Position numbers and translations under genes: made by a program
NCBI GenBank assembly: GCA_002245135.1
Contig: NGBS01000583.1
Location: 248,001-312,000, forward strand
DNA length: 64,000 nt
From: Proteromonas lacertae
Lineage: Eukaryota; Sar; Bigyra; Opalinata; Proteromonadidae
Direction: 5' to 3'
Shown here: piece after piece, positions 11,791 through 24,200 of the stretch
How positions within the stretch are numbered: position 1 is the stretch's first letter
Layout: every line of letters starts with the position of its first letter
Notes under the pieces: model-generated
Told to the model about the DNA's origin: nothing
The model's input: only the letters and a program-made list of their open reading frames with translations
Databases searched by the model: none

Positions 11791-12088
11791 GATGAAAAAT
11801 GAAAAAAAAGAAAAAAATATAAAATTTTGCTTCTTCTTTATTTTATGTTAATAAAGTTTAATAATGGTTAATGATGTAAAAATAATGTCAATTTAGCATA
11901 CATTGAGAAGGATTCAAAAATCATAATTCTTTGTATTAATCCACTTTTCGTTATGTGCATTTAAAATATAGGTCTATGGTGATATTATTTTCAATTAGAA
12001 TTGGTGTAATTACGAGAAGGTATTATAAAACATTTGAAAAGATTTTGGGTCGAGCTTACAACAAACCATTAAACCCTCTATTTTCAAA
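11791..12088. promoter_or_regulatory. Divergent promoter region, RING and RWP-RK genes
   Basis: 298 nt between two divergent start codons. AT-rich, with poly-A and poly-T runs; no coding frame or RNA recognised. Confidence 0.35.
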
Positions 12089-14173
12089 ATGAGTATGAAT
12101 GAGAGTATATTTGGGTATATTTTAATTCCTAGATTTTGCTCCTTCAACAAAAAGAAATCATTATTCAATGAGAAACAGAAATGCTAAAGAGGTGTCTTTT
12201 GATGACCTAAGGAGATTATTCCATTTGCCAATATCTGAGGTATAATAATTTATACATATTCTAATAGGTATCAGAGCGAGTAGGAATATGTACCACATTA
12301 TTGAAAAAGATGTGTCGTAAGAACTCTTTGAAGAGGTGGCCATTTAGAAAAGTATTTATAATTTTTGTCTCATTGATTTATAATAGATTCGGAGCATAAT
12401 AAAGTCCATTGGTTCATTACAAGAGTCTTACAATTCATCTGTATCAGAAGAAGATAAAGCAGCATTTCAGGGTAGAATAAAGGATATGAAAAACCAACTA
12501 CATGAATATTTTGGCACTTCTGTAAGTGATGAAGAAATGGAGGGAATTATATCTTCATGTCTAAAAGAACAGGATGAAGAGAATAAGAAAACTAACCATC
12601 TTCCATTTCCAACAGAAGTTAATATTCCAGCTCCTCAAACCTCCTCAAACCCTAATGATTTGTTCAACTTTAACCCTGAACAACCAAATCAAGGCCAATC
12701 CAATGAAGCAACAGTAGCAATGCTCAATATACTAAATACAAGTGGAAATTCACTATTATCTCCCTATAATAACAACCCATTATTCTTTAATACTTATAAC
12801 AATAATCCATTATCATCTACTTCAACATCGTCTATATTCTCTACTAATAATGGATTATTAACATTCTCTGGTATATCTCCGAGTATTAAGAATGAATCTC
12901 TATTTAATAATAATAATAATAATATGAATAATAATAATGCCTTACCAAATGATATTATTTCAAATAATAATAATAATAATAATCAAATATTATCAGCTCC
13001 AAATAGTACTATCAACAGTGGTAGTAGTAGTAGTATGAATAATATTATATTAGATACAACAACTACAACTACAACTACAATAGGAGGAAACAGTGGTATA
13101 ACTAATGTAAATATAACATCATCTTCACCTCCACCTCCATTGTTGAATTCAACTAATAATCCTCCATCATTATCTAAATCAGATATATTTACATTATCTA
13201 CTTCAACACCATTACCATCATTAACTAGTCTAGATAATACACTCACTAATACAGAAACTTCCAATATAAGTAATGGCAGTACAAATTCAATACCTCCACA
13301 ATTAGTTGGTTTAGATGTTAATACTGGCACTCCATCGTTTAATAGCATTCCTGAACCACCTACATTTGCATCATTAAGTTTAACATCTCCTGCATTTAAT
13401 ATGCTTAGTCCACAATCACCATTTGAAAATTATAATTCAAATAATAATGGAAATCCAAGAAAAAGAGCAAAAATTGAATTTCCAACACCTATAAGTAATA
13501 AAAGTAATATTTATAATAATAATAATAATACTATGAATTCAATGTTAATGTCACCAAGTATATTGACACCTACTGGAGTTGAACCATATTCGATTTATAC
13601 TGAAGATAGTAATAATCGGGTGCATGCTGTTCCTTATGAGAATAAAGTTACTTATACTATATTGACGATGCTAGACTGTAGTGATATACACAACTTTGGC
13701 TTGACTTGTAAGGATAATTATAAATTTGTGCAACAAGATTCAATATGGGAATATATGGTTAAATCCAGGTATAAAAGATCTTCTAAATGGCATTTCAATG
13801 GTAATTGGGAGAAACTATACCATCAAATCACTGGTAGATGCCAAAATCCATACCCTATACCAAAATGCTTGTATGGTTGTACATTTGTGTTTAACAATTG
13901 CTCATCTACGGAATATGAAACAATGATCATCAAACTAGGAGGTACAATCTCCAAATCTGGTACAATGTTGATGGATAACAATATAACCCAGAAATTTGTG
14001 CTTGTTTCAGATAAATCGTTCCAACCATATGCGAATATGTATATAAATCTCATTTTTTAACACTATCTTTTTATAGAATGCCAACTGAATCTCCAGGTAC
14101 ACCAATTTATTTAACACTTCCGCAATTTAAGGCATTAGTAAACTCTCGTTACTCGAAATTCCTACAAATCTGA
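12089..14173 (+). CDS. RWP-RK transcription factor fused to F-box and BRCT-like domains
   Basis: A 651-residue protein. Residues about 25-75 form an RWP-RK DNA-binding domain: SFDDLRRLFHLPISEV, VCxTxLKKxCR as GICTTLLKKMCRKN, then LKRWPFRKI with the signature RWPxRK. A long Asn/Ser/Thr/Pro-rich disordered region with NNN and TTT runs follows, containing a basic RKRAK patch that could be a nuclear signal. Near residues 520-570 an F-box-like block appears (TILTMLDCSDIHNFGLTCKD, then SIWEYMVKSRY and WEKLYH). The last 100 residues look like a BRCT domain (CLYGCTFVFNN, KLGGTISK). Introns 12105..12132, 12240..12267, 12352..12386 and 14039..14076. F-box plus RWP-RK would link DNA binding to SCF ubiquitination; that is inference. 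The frame is intact. Confidence 0.75.
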
Positions 14174-14494
14174 GTAAATTATAATATAAGTTTCGTTTCC
14201 ATTTCCATTTAATTATATATTAAAATATTTGTTTTATAATGAATTGAATTGCATTATGAGAAGGTGAATTATCTTGACGATTCGAAAGCGACACAATATT
14301 TCAAGATTTGATCTTAATCTCAAGCTTTTACATTTTTTGACATTTTTACTGTAAATATAACTGAAGGTTTTTCTTTTTGTATTTTTATCAAAACTGACTG
14401 ATATAAGCCATTAGAAACCCTATAAATATTTATAAATAAGTTAACTTACTCCATAATCATTTATTTAACCCTTAATTCTTAGCTCAGATAAGTA
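14174..14494. other. Intergenic region without recognised features
   Basis: 321 nt between the RWP-RK gene and the serine peptidase gene, same strand. AT-rich with T runs. I see no coding frame, RNA gene or repeat; it should hold the terminator of one gene and the promoter of the next. Confidence 0.4.
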
Positions 14495-16187
14495 ATGCCT
14501 CGAAATCATGGAACAAAATCATCCAATGGTTCAGACAGTACGATTAAGGTGACATATAAAGATCAAATGAGACCTATTACTTTAAAAGAGTATATATTTT
14601 CTTCTGTTATATTTCAATAGTTTTGACAATTGTAGTTATGATGATTTTATTCACAGAGTAAAAATGACCTTTAATTTATACTCATCAGATGAAACAATGT
14701 TGTTTACACAGGTAAAGAAGAAAAAAGTATATTAATCCTTTTTATTTTTTATTCAACAATAGACAAAAGTATTGACTAAAGTACAGAGTGGTTCATACAA
14801 ATTGCATCTCGCTCCAAATGTTAGTTGTGCAGCTTATTTAATAGCAGATAATAAAAAAGGAAAAGTATTATGTTCAAAAGGATTAGAAACAGTTCTTCAA
14901 CCAGCTTCTTTAACAAAGATCTTAGTATTATACTGTGTATTAAATCACTTCAAAAACAACGAAACACAAATGAGAAATACATATGTAATGGTTTCAAAGA
15001 ATGCTGCTGATACTAAACAAGGAACTCATGCTTCATTATTAACAAATGATGTTTTAAGTGTTTATGATTTATTATATTGTTTAATGTTGCCTTCTGGTAA
15101 TGATGCTGCTGTAGCTTTAGCTGAATTTATTGGATGTAGGTTAATTAATAATAAGAAATCTGATAGGAAATCAATAATGGTGTTTAATGTTCCACAACAA
15201 TTAATACCTCAACAACCACAACCACTAATAAGAGAATCCAATCGAAATTCATTATTATTCCAAGCTACAAGATCAAGTAACAATAGTTATAGAAGTAATG
15301 GTGATAATAGTAATAACAGTAGCAGAAGAAATTCATTTCTATTACCATCTTTACCAACATCACCAACTCATACTGCGCGAGTTGCATTTACTATTGAAAC
15401 TGAACCTATTTCACCAAGAACTTCATGTACGCCATTAACTCCTTTAACAAGTGATAGTTCAGGTTCTTCTTCAAGTCTTCCTACACTTGTTGATTGTATG
15501 AATGTAACTAGTAGTAATATAGAAGGATATAGTAAATTCATTAAATTGATGAATAAAACTTGTCATAAGTTGAATTTATTTCATACTCATTTTATGAATT
15601 GTCATGGAATGAAACATGAAGGTAACTATACATGTACTAGAGATCTTTTAAAACTAACCCATGAGTGTAATAAGAATGAGTTATTTAGAAAAGTAACTAG
15701 TACAGTAAAATATGAATGTAATATAAGAAATGGTAATAATATAAGGCCAATGGTTTATCAAAATACTCATTTATTATTAGGTAATAACGGATATATTTGT
15801 GGTAAGACTGGCTGGATTCCTAATTGTCATGGTCAAGCTGTTCATGGTAATTTATGGAGTGAAGTAAATAGATATAATCGACCATTAACTGTGATAGTTT
15901 TAGGTTCAAAAAGTTTGGAAAAAAGGTTTGAAGATACTGAGACTTTGACCAATTGGATTTACTCATGTTTGGAGAATAAAACAGAAGTTGTTGATACTAC
16001 GTTAAACTCTATAGATGCCAAAGAAAGAATATCTGAAACAATATTGGAAATGCCTGGTACAGGTAATACTAGCAACACCAGTATATGTGATATGCCGCTT
16101 ATTAATAGCACACCATCCACACCTTATAGTATAGATGACAATGATTTTACACCAACCCCTTCATCAGAAACTGATTTGTGTATTTAA
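14495..16187 (+). CDS. Penicillin-binding-type serine peptidase (S11 family) with PB1-like N-terminus
   Basis: 536 residues. The core resembles bacterial D-Ala-D-Ala carboxypeptidases: SxxK as PASLTK (about residues 109-114, nucleophile Ser 111), SxN as PSGND (about 173-175), and KTG as CGKTGW (about 410). Between SxN and KTG sits a roughly 120-residue low-complexity Ser/Asn/Pro insertion. Residues 10-60 (TIKVTYKDQMRPITL...YDDFIHRVKMTFNL) look like a PB1 interaction domain. Introns 14590..14620 (31 nt) and 14712..14762 (51 nt). There is no signal peptide, so it is probably cytosolic and unlikely to act on peptidoglycan; a role as an amidase or peptidase on host substrates is inference. Host intron style and low complexity show it is a resident nuclear gene. 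The frame is intact. Confidence 0.75.
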
Positions 16188-16464
16188 TTAATATATTTAT
16201 ATTATGCATATTATTGTAAATATTATTTAACTTGTGTGTTTTGGGGTGTTTGGATTTTGATATGAGAATAATCTTTCAATTCAATACATCATATCTCATA
16301 TCTATTCATTGTTTGACTAGCGTTTGCATGATATGCTGTGTACAACACTCAGCGAGATACAATTCACATCTAACTGACATTCAAAAATATTTAAATTTTT
16401 TATCTTTTATCGGCGTGAAGCTAATTTATTAAGTAGTGTTGTCTTTTATTTGTAAGTCTACATA

Positions 16465-18351
16465 ATGAGCACATCTGTACAAGTCGCAGTGAGAGGTATG
16501 ACATATCATCATTCATTTTTGTTAATGTAGTTCGACCGATGTTAGAAAAAGAGAAAATAGATAATTCGGTGTGTATTATTCCGTATGAGCATAGTAATGA
16601 TGTATTAAATACTTCTTCTATAGTATCTTAGTTAACAATAGGAGATAAGCACAGATTCACTTTTGACTATGTATTTGGTCCATTAACAACCCAACAACAA
16701 TTTTATGACAAGTGTGTAAAGTCACTTATAGAATCTTGCTTCAGTGGTTATAATGTGACAAGTATAAATCATCTTTAGTTATATATCTCTAATAGTATTT
16801 GCATATGGACAGACTAATTCAGGTAAAACATACACAATGGGAACAGATTCTTCAACTTTTGTGAATGAGAGTATGAATGGAATATTACCAAGAGCTTTTA
16901 CACAATTATATGAAATAATAAACAGAACATCCAATTCAAAGAATGAATATTCAATAAGAGCAACATTCATTGAAATATATGGTGAAGAGTTGAGAGATCT
17001 ATTGGATCCAGATTCTAACAATAATAAAGACATATTAATCCGTGAAACAGAGACTGGAGAGCTAATAATAGCAGGTTGTAAAGAAGAAGAAATCAATTGT
17101 CAAGCTGATTTACTCTCCTGCTTATCAAGAGGTTCAATTAATAGAATAACAGCTTCAACCTGTATGAATTCAAATAGTAGTAGATCTCATGCATTATTCA
17201 GTGTATATATTGAAAGATATATAAAAGAAGAAAATGCAACAACATCATCAGTATCAACTCCAACTAATAGTGATAATCCAACAACAACAAGTGAAACAAG
17301 AACATCCAAATTGAACTTTGTAGATTTAGCAGGTAGTGAAAGAGTAGGAAGAACTTTAGCAACTGGTGATAGATTTCGTGAAGGTGTTAATATTAATAAA
17401 GGATTATTATGTTTAGGTAATGTCATTAGTATATTAGCAGATCCAACCAAGAAGAAAGGGAATCATGTACCGTATAGAGATAGTAAATTGACAAGAATAT
17501 TACAAGATTCATTAGGTGGAAATGCAAAGACGCTAATGATTACATGTGTAAGTCCATCAGATGATTGTTTTAATGAATCATTAAATGCATTGAGATATGC
17601 AAACAGAGCTAGAAATATACAGAATAAACCAATGATAAATAGAGATGAAACATCTTCAAAGATTGCTGAATTACAAAGGGAAATATTCTTATTGAAATCA
17701 CAGAGGGTTGTTTCTCATACATCATCATCAGATGTGAGGGATTTAAAGTCAAAATTAGAAACTTCTGAAATGGAGATTCAGAGATTGAATAAGATAATTA
17801 AAGAGAATAAAAATACAATTAAAGAACTAAGTAATGAGAATATATCATTGAAAGCTCGATATGATTTTTATATGAATAAATATAACATTAAAGAAGATGG
17901 CGATGATAGTAGTAAAGATAACGATAAGATAGTCGTAATTTCTGAATATATCAAAGAGATTGAAAGATTAAAAAAAGAGTTAGATGAACAAGAAAAGAAG
18001 AATATTCTATTATTAGAAGATTTACAGAATTCCACTAACTTATATGTTGAAGAGAAAGTTCATTCAATGGGTGAAAAGGCAAGACATTGTAGAATAGAAT
18101 CAGATGCATTATTGAAATTGAATATGACATTATCAGCACAAGATTTAGAAGAAGTTAAAGAGAAAGAAAAAGATGATAGTTTAGAATTACCATCTCCTAT
18201 CAAAATTCCTGATAATAAACCATTGTTAGTATTTGGTTCAACACCTGTTGGTGCAAATTCAAAGATAAGAAAACCAACTGATTTGTCAAAATCTGTGGAT
18301 TGCAGAAGATTATCTGAAGATAATCCATTTAGGAATAATAATAATAATAAT

Positions 18352-18424
<73 letters not shown>

Positions 18425-20518
18425 TTAATGTGAATATATCAGGTAGATCAAATAGATCCAATTCTTCAAGCTTAAGTCAATCTGAAAGGCAATTACCTAC
18501 CCAAATAAAGACAGTTGATGAAATAGAAGGTGAAATACAGCATGCAATAGAAGAAAATGAAAAGATTATTTCTACAAGAGTATGTATTAATATTATTTTA
18601 TATTGTGATTATATAGATTGAATTAACAGATGGAACAATAAAGATGAAAGAAGAAACATTATCCCATTTAATGGATAAATTAAAAGAATACAAAGACATA
18701 ACTGAACATTACAAAATGCAGTTAAATGGATTAGAAAAGGATATGTCACAATTGGAAGAAGAAAAGAAGAAGTTACAAGGACAATTAGATACAACAGAAT
18801 CAGATAAAGTAGAGACTGAGAAATTAAGAACAGATTTAACTAAACAATTAAAACAGAAAGATGATCAATTGAAGAAATTAAAAGCCAAAAAAACACAATA
18901 TAATACATATGTTACAATCAATTCAGCTACTGAGAATAAGATAACTAGATTGCAGATAGAGATTCAAGATTTAAAGGCAAAGAAAGTGCAATATGCAAAA
19001 TCAATAGATGATATGAGGAAAAGATATTCTAAAGAAATGGAAGAGAAGAAGAAGGAAACAAAGAAATATCAAAAAGAATCAGAAAGATTAACCGCCATTA
19101 TTAAGAAACTAAAACAGAATGATAAAGAGAAAGAAGCTTTATTACACAAGAAAATAGAAGATATAAAGAAGAAAGATGAACAAATGAAGAAATTAGAAGA
19201 AAAAATAAAGATTCTAACAACTCAACCAAAACCAAAAGCAGGAGAAGAAGAACAATATTCATACGAATGGGTTGTTGATCAAATTGATAGTGGTGCTGAA
19301 ATTATACAGAAGATTTATGCTATTGATAAGGAGATACAAAGGAAAAGTGATTTATTGCAGAGATATAAGAGATTGTGTAGTAGAAGAGCCAAATATAATA
19401 CTAATCCAGTCGAAGCATTGAATTCAGAAGATGGAAATTTTAATTCAATGGAAGATTTAGATGAAGAAATTGATTCAATTGAAGCTGAATTAAAGTATAT
19501 TATTATTTAATTATATATATATATATATATATTTAATAGTTATAAAGAATCAAAGATAGTAGAAATTGAAAATTCAGTTATTTCAGATGATAATGATTTT
19601 ACTCATGTAATAGACAATATCAAAACAAATGAATGTTTTCACAACTTATCACTCAATTTATATCAATATGCAATAGAACTAAAAGACAGAACAAAATCAT
19701 TAGCTGATTTAGTAGCTCAAAAGGACTCAATAAACCAAGATACTTACATGCAATTAGAATCACTTCGTAATCAGTATGCAATGATGAGAGATGATTATGA
19801 AAAGAAGATTGCCACTTTACAAAGAGATTATGAATGTGATTTAATTGACTGGGGACCTTTGACTGGAATTGTAAGTAAGAATAGTGAATCAAATAACAAT
19901 AGTAATAACAACAGTCCAAGTAAACCACCATTAATACCAAATAATAATAATAATAATTCACCTAGCAATCCAAAAATGACACATTACAGTCTACTACAAG
20001 AGAAAATAAGAGCATTACAATCATTAAATCAGAAATTCGCTAAAGAAAAAGAAAATACAGTCAATGAAAATGTTATACTAAAAGATGATATAAATAGAAA
20101 GAATAATCTAATAGAAAAGTTGTTTAAAGAGTTAAAAGTCTTATCTCCTAAAAAAGCAATGGAATTAAAACAAAGTCCTGGTTCTCCATACACTTATTTC
20201 TCTAGTACACCAAAACATTCAAGAGGATCTTCAATGCCTAAAAGTGAAAGTAGTAATAATGTAAGCCCTACTAATTTATCTAATTCAGGGAGGTTGAGAA
20301 GAACTTCAAGTGCTAGTATGTCAGATTTAGAAGTGAAACAGATTAAGAATAAAGTGAAAAGAAATCAAATTTGTACACCACCTCCTGCTAAACCTGAAAT
20401 CACAAATAATGTGTTTGAAAGGCTTAATGTGAATATAACTGAGTCTTATAGGCAGAGATCTTTAGATAATGTAGATAGATTGAATATAAATAAGAATCCA
20501 ACTCCAGTTTTTAAGTAA
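16465..20518 (+). CDS. Kinesin-4 family motor protein
   Basis: A 1290-residue plus-end microtubule motor. The N-terminal motor domain shows VAVRVRPM, FDYVFG, the P-loop GQTNSGKTYTMG, switch I NSSRSHALF, switch II DLAGSE and the kinesin-4-type ATGDRFREGVNINKGLLCLGNVIS. Long coiled coils follow (about residues 370-480 and 680-950), with Asn-rich spacers and a Ser/Pro-rich basic tail. Introns 16496..16530, 16602..16631, 16762..16795, 18580..18616 and 19495..19539; the second uses the AG at 16631 rather than 16624 to avoid a stop. The third splits the P-loop region so that A plus TA makes the Ile before FAYGQTNSGKT. The frame is intact throughout. Kinesin-4 proteins act in spindle midzone or ciliary length control; which applies here is unknown. 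Confidence 0.9.
18332..18429 (+). repeat. (AAT)n microsatellite coding poly-Asn
   Basis: About 97 nt of nearly uninterrupted AAT repeats inside the kinesin coding frame, giving some 30 Asn residues broken by two Ile codons. Likely length-variable between strains. Shorter AAT-type Asn runs occur at 12905-12985 and 19936-19960. Confidence 0.9.
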
Positions 20519-20729
20519 TTATCTAATTTTTTTCAAATCATAAGCAATAGATTGATGATTTAAGTAAAATTAGTTGTATATATTGTTTTTATCTTCAAAA
20601 CACAAATTCATCTTTCAAAAATGCAAAAATAAACTTGACTCGACTCGTAATCTGGCTTGAGATCATTTTATTTTTCTTATTATATTTTACTTTACCAGTA
20701 AAGGATTATTTTTTTGGATAGTCTGAACA

Positions 20730-21182
20730 ATGAACGAAGATGATAAAGGTGTTGAAGAACTTACCATAATCGATAAACTAGATAAAGAGGCTTCACATTT
20801 ACGGTTGCCAGGTATTCTTTTTAATTATATTTTCTTAGAGATTGATGATGGTATAGTACTCTCGAAGATTGAAAAATATTTGAAAGTTGTTGTTGATAGT
20901 GAGTTATCAAACAAAGAAATCGAAAAACTAATAGAGTGCATTAAAAAATATATCTTTTATCACTTTTAAACTAATTGGCATACTTAATTTTGTACTGATT
21001 AACTTCTTCAGTTCAGATGTCGTTCATGGTGATTCTGTTCTAATGTACATCATTATATCAATATATATTCTTTTAGAATTATTCAATCAATAATAAAATA
21101 TTCAATTAGGATCCTCATAAAGTTAATCAGATTTGATAATTACTATATCTATGCCATCAATTATTTAAGATACTTCTTATGA
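20730..21182 (+). CDS. Small helical protein, or first exons of the following deubiquitinase
   Basis: The ATG at 20730 opens an acidic frame. Intron 20812..20838 (27 nt, gtattc...ttag) is needed to avoid foreign residues. The frame then runs to a T at 20949, followed by a candidate AT-AG intron (20950..21016, ATATCTTTTA...TTCAG) and a GT-AG intron (21045..21076), reaching a TGA at 21180. The exons sum to exactly 109 codons (108 residues): acidic N-terminus, then Leu/Ile/Lys-rich helices. No domain recognised. Alternatively, the sequence after TTA TG (from 21182) is a third ATATCTTTT intron ending at 21234, which would make these exons the N-terminus of the USP gene, itself lacking an ATG. That join needs one T of the T8 run at 21235-21242 to be skipped. 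Confidence 0.45.
20950..21016 (+). other. Candidate U12-type AT-AG intron
   Basis: Begins ATATCTTTTA and ends TTCAG, 67 nt, about twice the local intron length. Possible branch sites are GATTAAC and TACTTAAT. Removing it keeps the frame open into KKYVVHGDSVL; no GT donor in the vicinity does so. Confidence 0.4.
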
Positions 21183-21234
21183 TATCTTTTTAATAAATGC
21201 ATCTATAATTACTACTATATTTTCCTTAACTTAG
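21182..21234 (+). other. Candidate U12-type AT-AG intron with consensus branch site
   Basis: Begins ATATCTTTTTAA and ends TTAG, 53 nt, and contains TTTTCCTTAAC, an exact match to the U12 branch consensus TTCCTTAAC, just before the acceptor. The branch-to-acceptor distance is short. The upstream exon would be the 20730 gene, the downstream exon the USP gene. Confidence 0.45.
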
Positions 21235-24200
21235 TTTTTTTTACGCCAAGAATAAATCTGTACAATCACAACTTGAACAATGACAATTATATTTCTGATT
21301 ATTATATACCAAGTGAAAATGATCCAATCTATCCAATAGGAACAATAGTCAGATTATACGATGAAAGAAGAAGAGAGAATATTTGTGGTGAAGTTTGTTG
21401 GTTATCTGATGATAAACAGAAATATCGTATTAAATTACATGATGGAGATGTATATCCAAAGGAATTCTCAGTTTATGAAAGATATGATGCCAAAGTCTAT
21501 AAACCAAAGAACTTAGTATATTTTATTTTATTTTATTTAATATATATAGTCACCTTGGAGAAGGAATTTGAAATTATGTGATTTAGTAGATGTTTATACA
21601 TCAGTTGATCGTTCATCTGATTGGTTTTTGGGTCAAATAATCTCCATAAATGATGAAACCAATGAATTAACAATAAGAGTAGGTGATTTAGATGATACAA
21701 CAACAGTATTTCCAATCCAAACAAGATCATTTGCACCAGCTTATAGTCAATCAAAAGGAAGACTAAATCGAATAAGTCAACCTAATTATCATCCATTAAT
21801 ATTACCGCCAATTGATCAAGTTAAAGAATCTAAAGGTCATATAGTGGAAAGACCCAATGATTTCTATTCCAAGTTATATTATTTTGCTGTAAGTACATTT
21901 TTAGAATGTAATGGTATTTTAGAAATAATCAATATGTTAAAGAACAATCCAAGTTTTACTAATTTATTATTAGTTCAATCAACATTGACTCTATTCTGTA
22001 GAGTATTAAGTAATGATTATGTCAATAATAACTGGCAAGAATTATTAAAAATATTGAAGGAAGAGTTTATGAAGATTCCATTAGATCAATTGAGAAATGT
22101 GAGTAGTCATCAATTATCTGATTTCTTAAAATCTATTTCATTCTTACATCATAGAATGATCTATAATGTTCCTGAATATAGAAAACAAAGACAAGCAGTA
22201 ATTGAAGAATTATATCAATTCTATTTACCACGTTTTATGTCAAGTCCATCCTTAGAAACAAGATTGAATGCCTTTCAAATGATTTTTTATGCAATTAACT
22301 TAGCAGAGAATATTCAAAGATGTGAGAATGATATTATTCATGATCAAATGATGAGATGTATGATGTTTGTTGATAGAGGTGTTAATGTAACTCCACAGAA
22401 ACTATCAAAATGGATAAAAGATAATAAAATATTAGAAAATATATTTATTGGAGAATTATGCCATAAAGAATTGATTAAGAAATCAACAAGATTATTCTTC
22501 TTTTTATCACAATATAGACTATTTGATGATTATTATTATAAGTTAATATTAAGTGGATTAAACTATGCTGGTGGTGTTAATAAAGATGTTATTTATTATG
22601 TTATAAGTGAATTTGTTACTGAAGATTTCCCCAATAACTATACTCTCAATTTCTACAGTTTAATCAGTAGTTTACCACCCAAAGATTTCAATCAAATATC
22701 ATTACAATTATTATTTCGATTATGTGTTAAATTACCATTCGAATCAATAAGAAATGCGATTGATAAACTATTAGATGTGTTATACAACAATACTGAACTA
22801 CAAAAAGATACACTTAATAAGATTTGGGATGTATTAGATGAATTAATGATAAAATATGAAACAGATGGTTTTACATTATACGTATATCGATGGTTTTTGA
22901 ATTTATTACAACAACATAAAGCCACTTATATCTGCTTTTATTTATATAAAGAGATATTATCAACAAGAGAGTCTCCAAATGAAGATAAAGAAGTATCATT
23001 AATAAATGAGTCAAACATTCCTCCTTTTAAAGAAATATTTAGTTTATTATTAGAAGAATTAAAGATGTGTAATGAATCAATACAAAAGATAACAGAAGAA
23101 GATAAAGTTCCAATAGAATTAATCAGAAATACGAATGTTATATTGGATATAATACAATTATATATTGATATAGGTAATTGTGATGTTAAAATCATTAATT
23201 TGATTGATACTTTGTGGGATTTATTAGTGAAAAACAATCCAAATCCAAGTGGTGTTTGTAGATGGATTGATAATGTCTGTACACAGCATAATTTACATGA
23301 ATATATCATATCTAAGTTCAATGATAAAGATATTCAACGAAATGTAAGTAATTTAATGTTAAGAATGTTAATAAATCACTTCACTATATGTAATATCTGT
23401 GCAGATAACTTACAGGAAATAGAAACGCAGAATAAAAGTAAGAGATATCGATTATTGAGATATCCATTTCAACATGAAGATATATTTGATCAAATATTAT
23501 CAAATTGTGAAGATAATATAAGTATTAAAGAAATTACTAAATTTTATACATTATTATACAAAACATCTCATAATAATCAAGCTGCACAACGAGCTTCGCA
23601 GTTATCATTTATTAATCGATGTTTTAATGCTTTAAACACTAATCCAAACAAGAATTGGGCTGATATGTTGAATGTTATTGTTAATAATCTATCTAGAGAT
23701 GTATATATATTATTTATATTTAAAATAGATGAATATATTCTTACACAAGTATCGTATTAGAAATAGAATAGTAGAAATCAAGTATGACTATTCACCCAAT
23801 ATGAATAATCATAATAATAATGTTCGTAACAGCAATTCAATAGCAAAATTAACTACTGGAACAATTAAAGTATATGAAATATGCCCACTCTCTGTGGTAA
23901 GACAATACTTTGCTGAAAAATTTGGTAAAAATGAAAATGATATAGTTATATCCTATCAACAAGATATTGTAGAAGATAATTTAGTGATGAATATTTGTAA
24001 CGAGAATAATTTTACAATTCAAATATCCACTCCCTATTCAGGTGATGTAATGGAAATAGATGATGATAATGATAACAGTTATATTTCTAGTAGCATAGTA
24101 ATGACAAAAGAAATGTTTATGAAAATGAAAGATCCAAATTTATTACACGTTATAGCTTATGAAAAGAAGTATTATTCAATATTATTTGATTTACTATCAA

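Noticed and set aside
12115-12132. An 18-nt intron at the start of the RWP-RK gene
   Set aside because: It leaves the frame out of step with the RWP-RK domain; the 28-nt intron 12105..12132 with the same acceptor restores it.
12983-13348. Minus-strand open frame rich in Val and Leu opposite the RWP-RK gene
   Set aside because: It is the antisense of Asn/Thr-rich coding repeats and has no domain or splice logic.
18060-18461. Minus-strand poly-Leu open frame opposite the kinesin gene
   Set aside because: Antisense of the AAT repeat; an artefact of composition.
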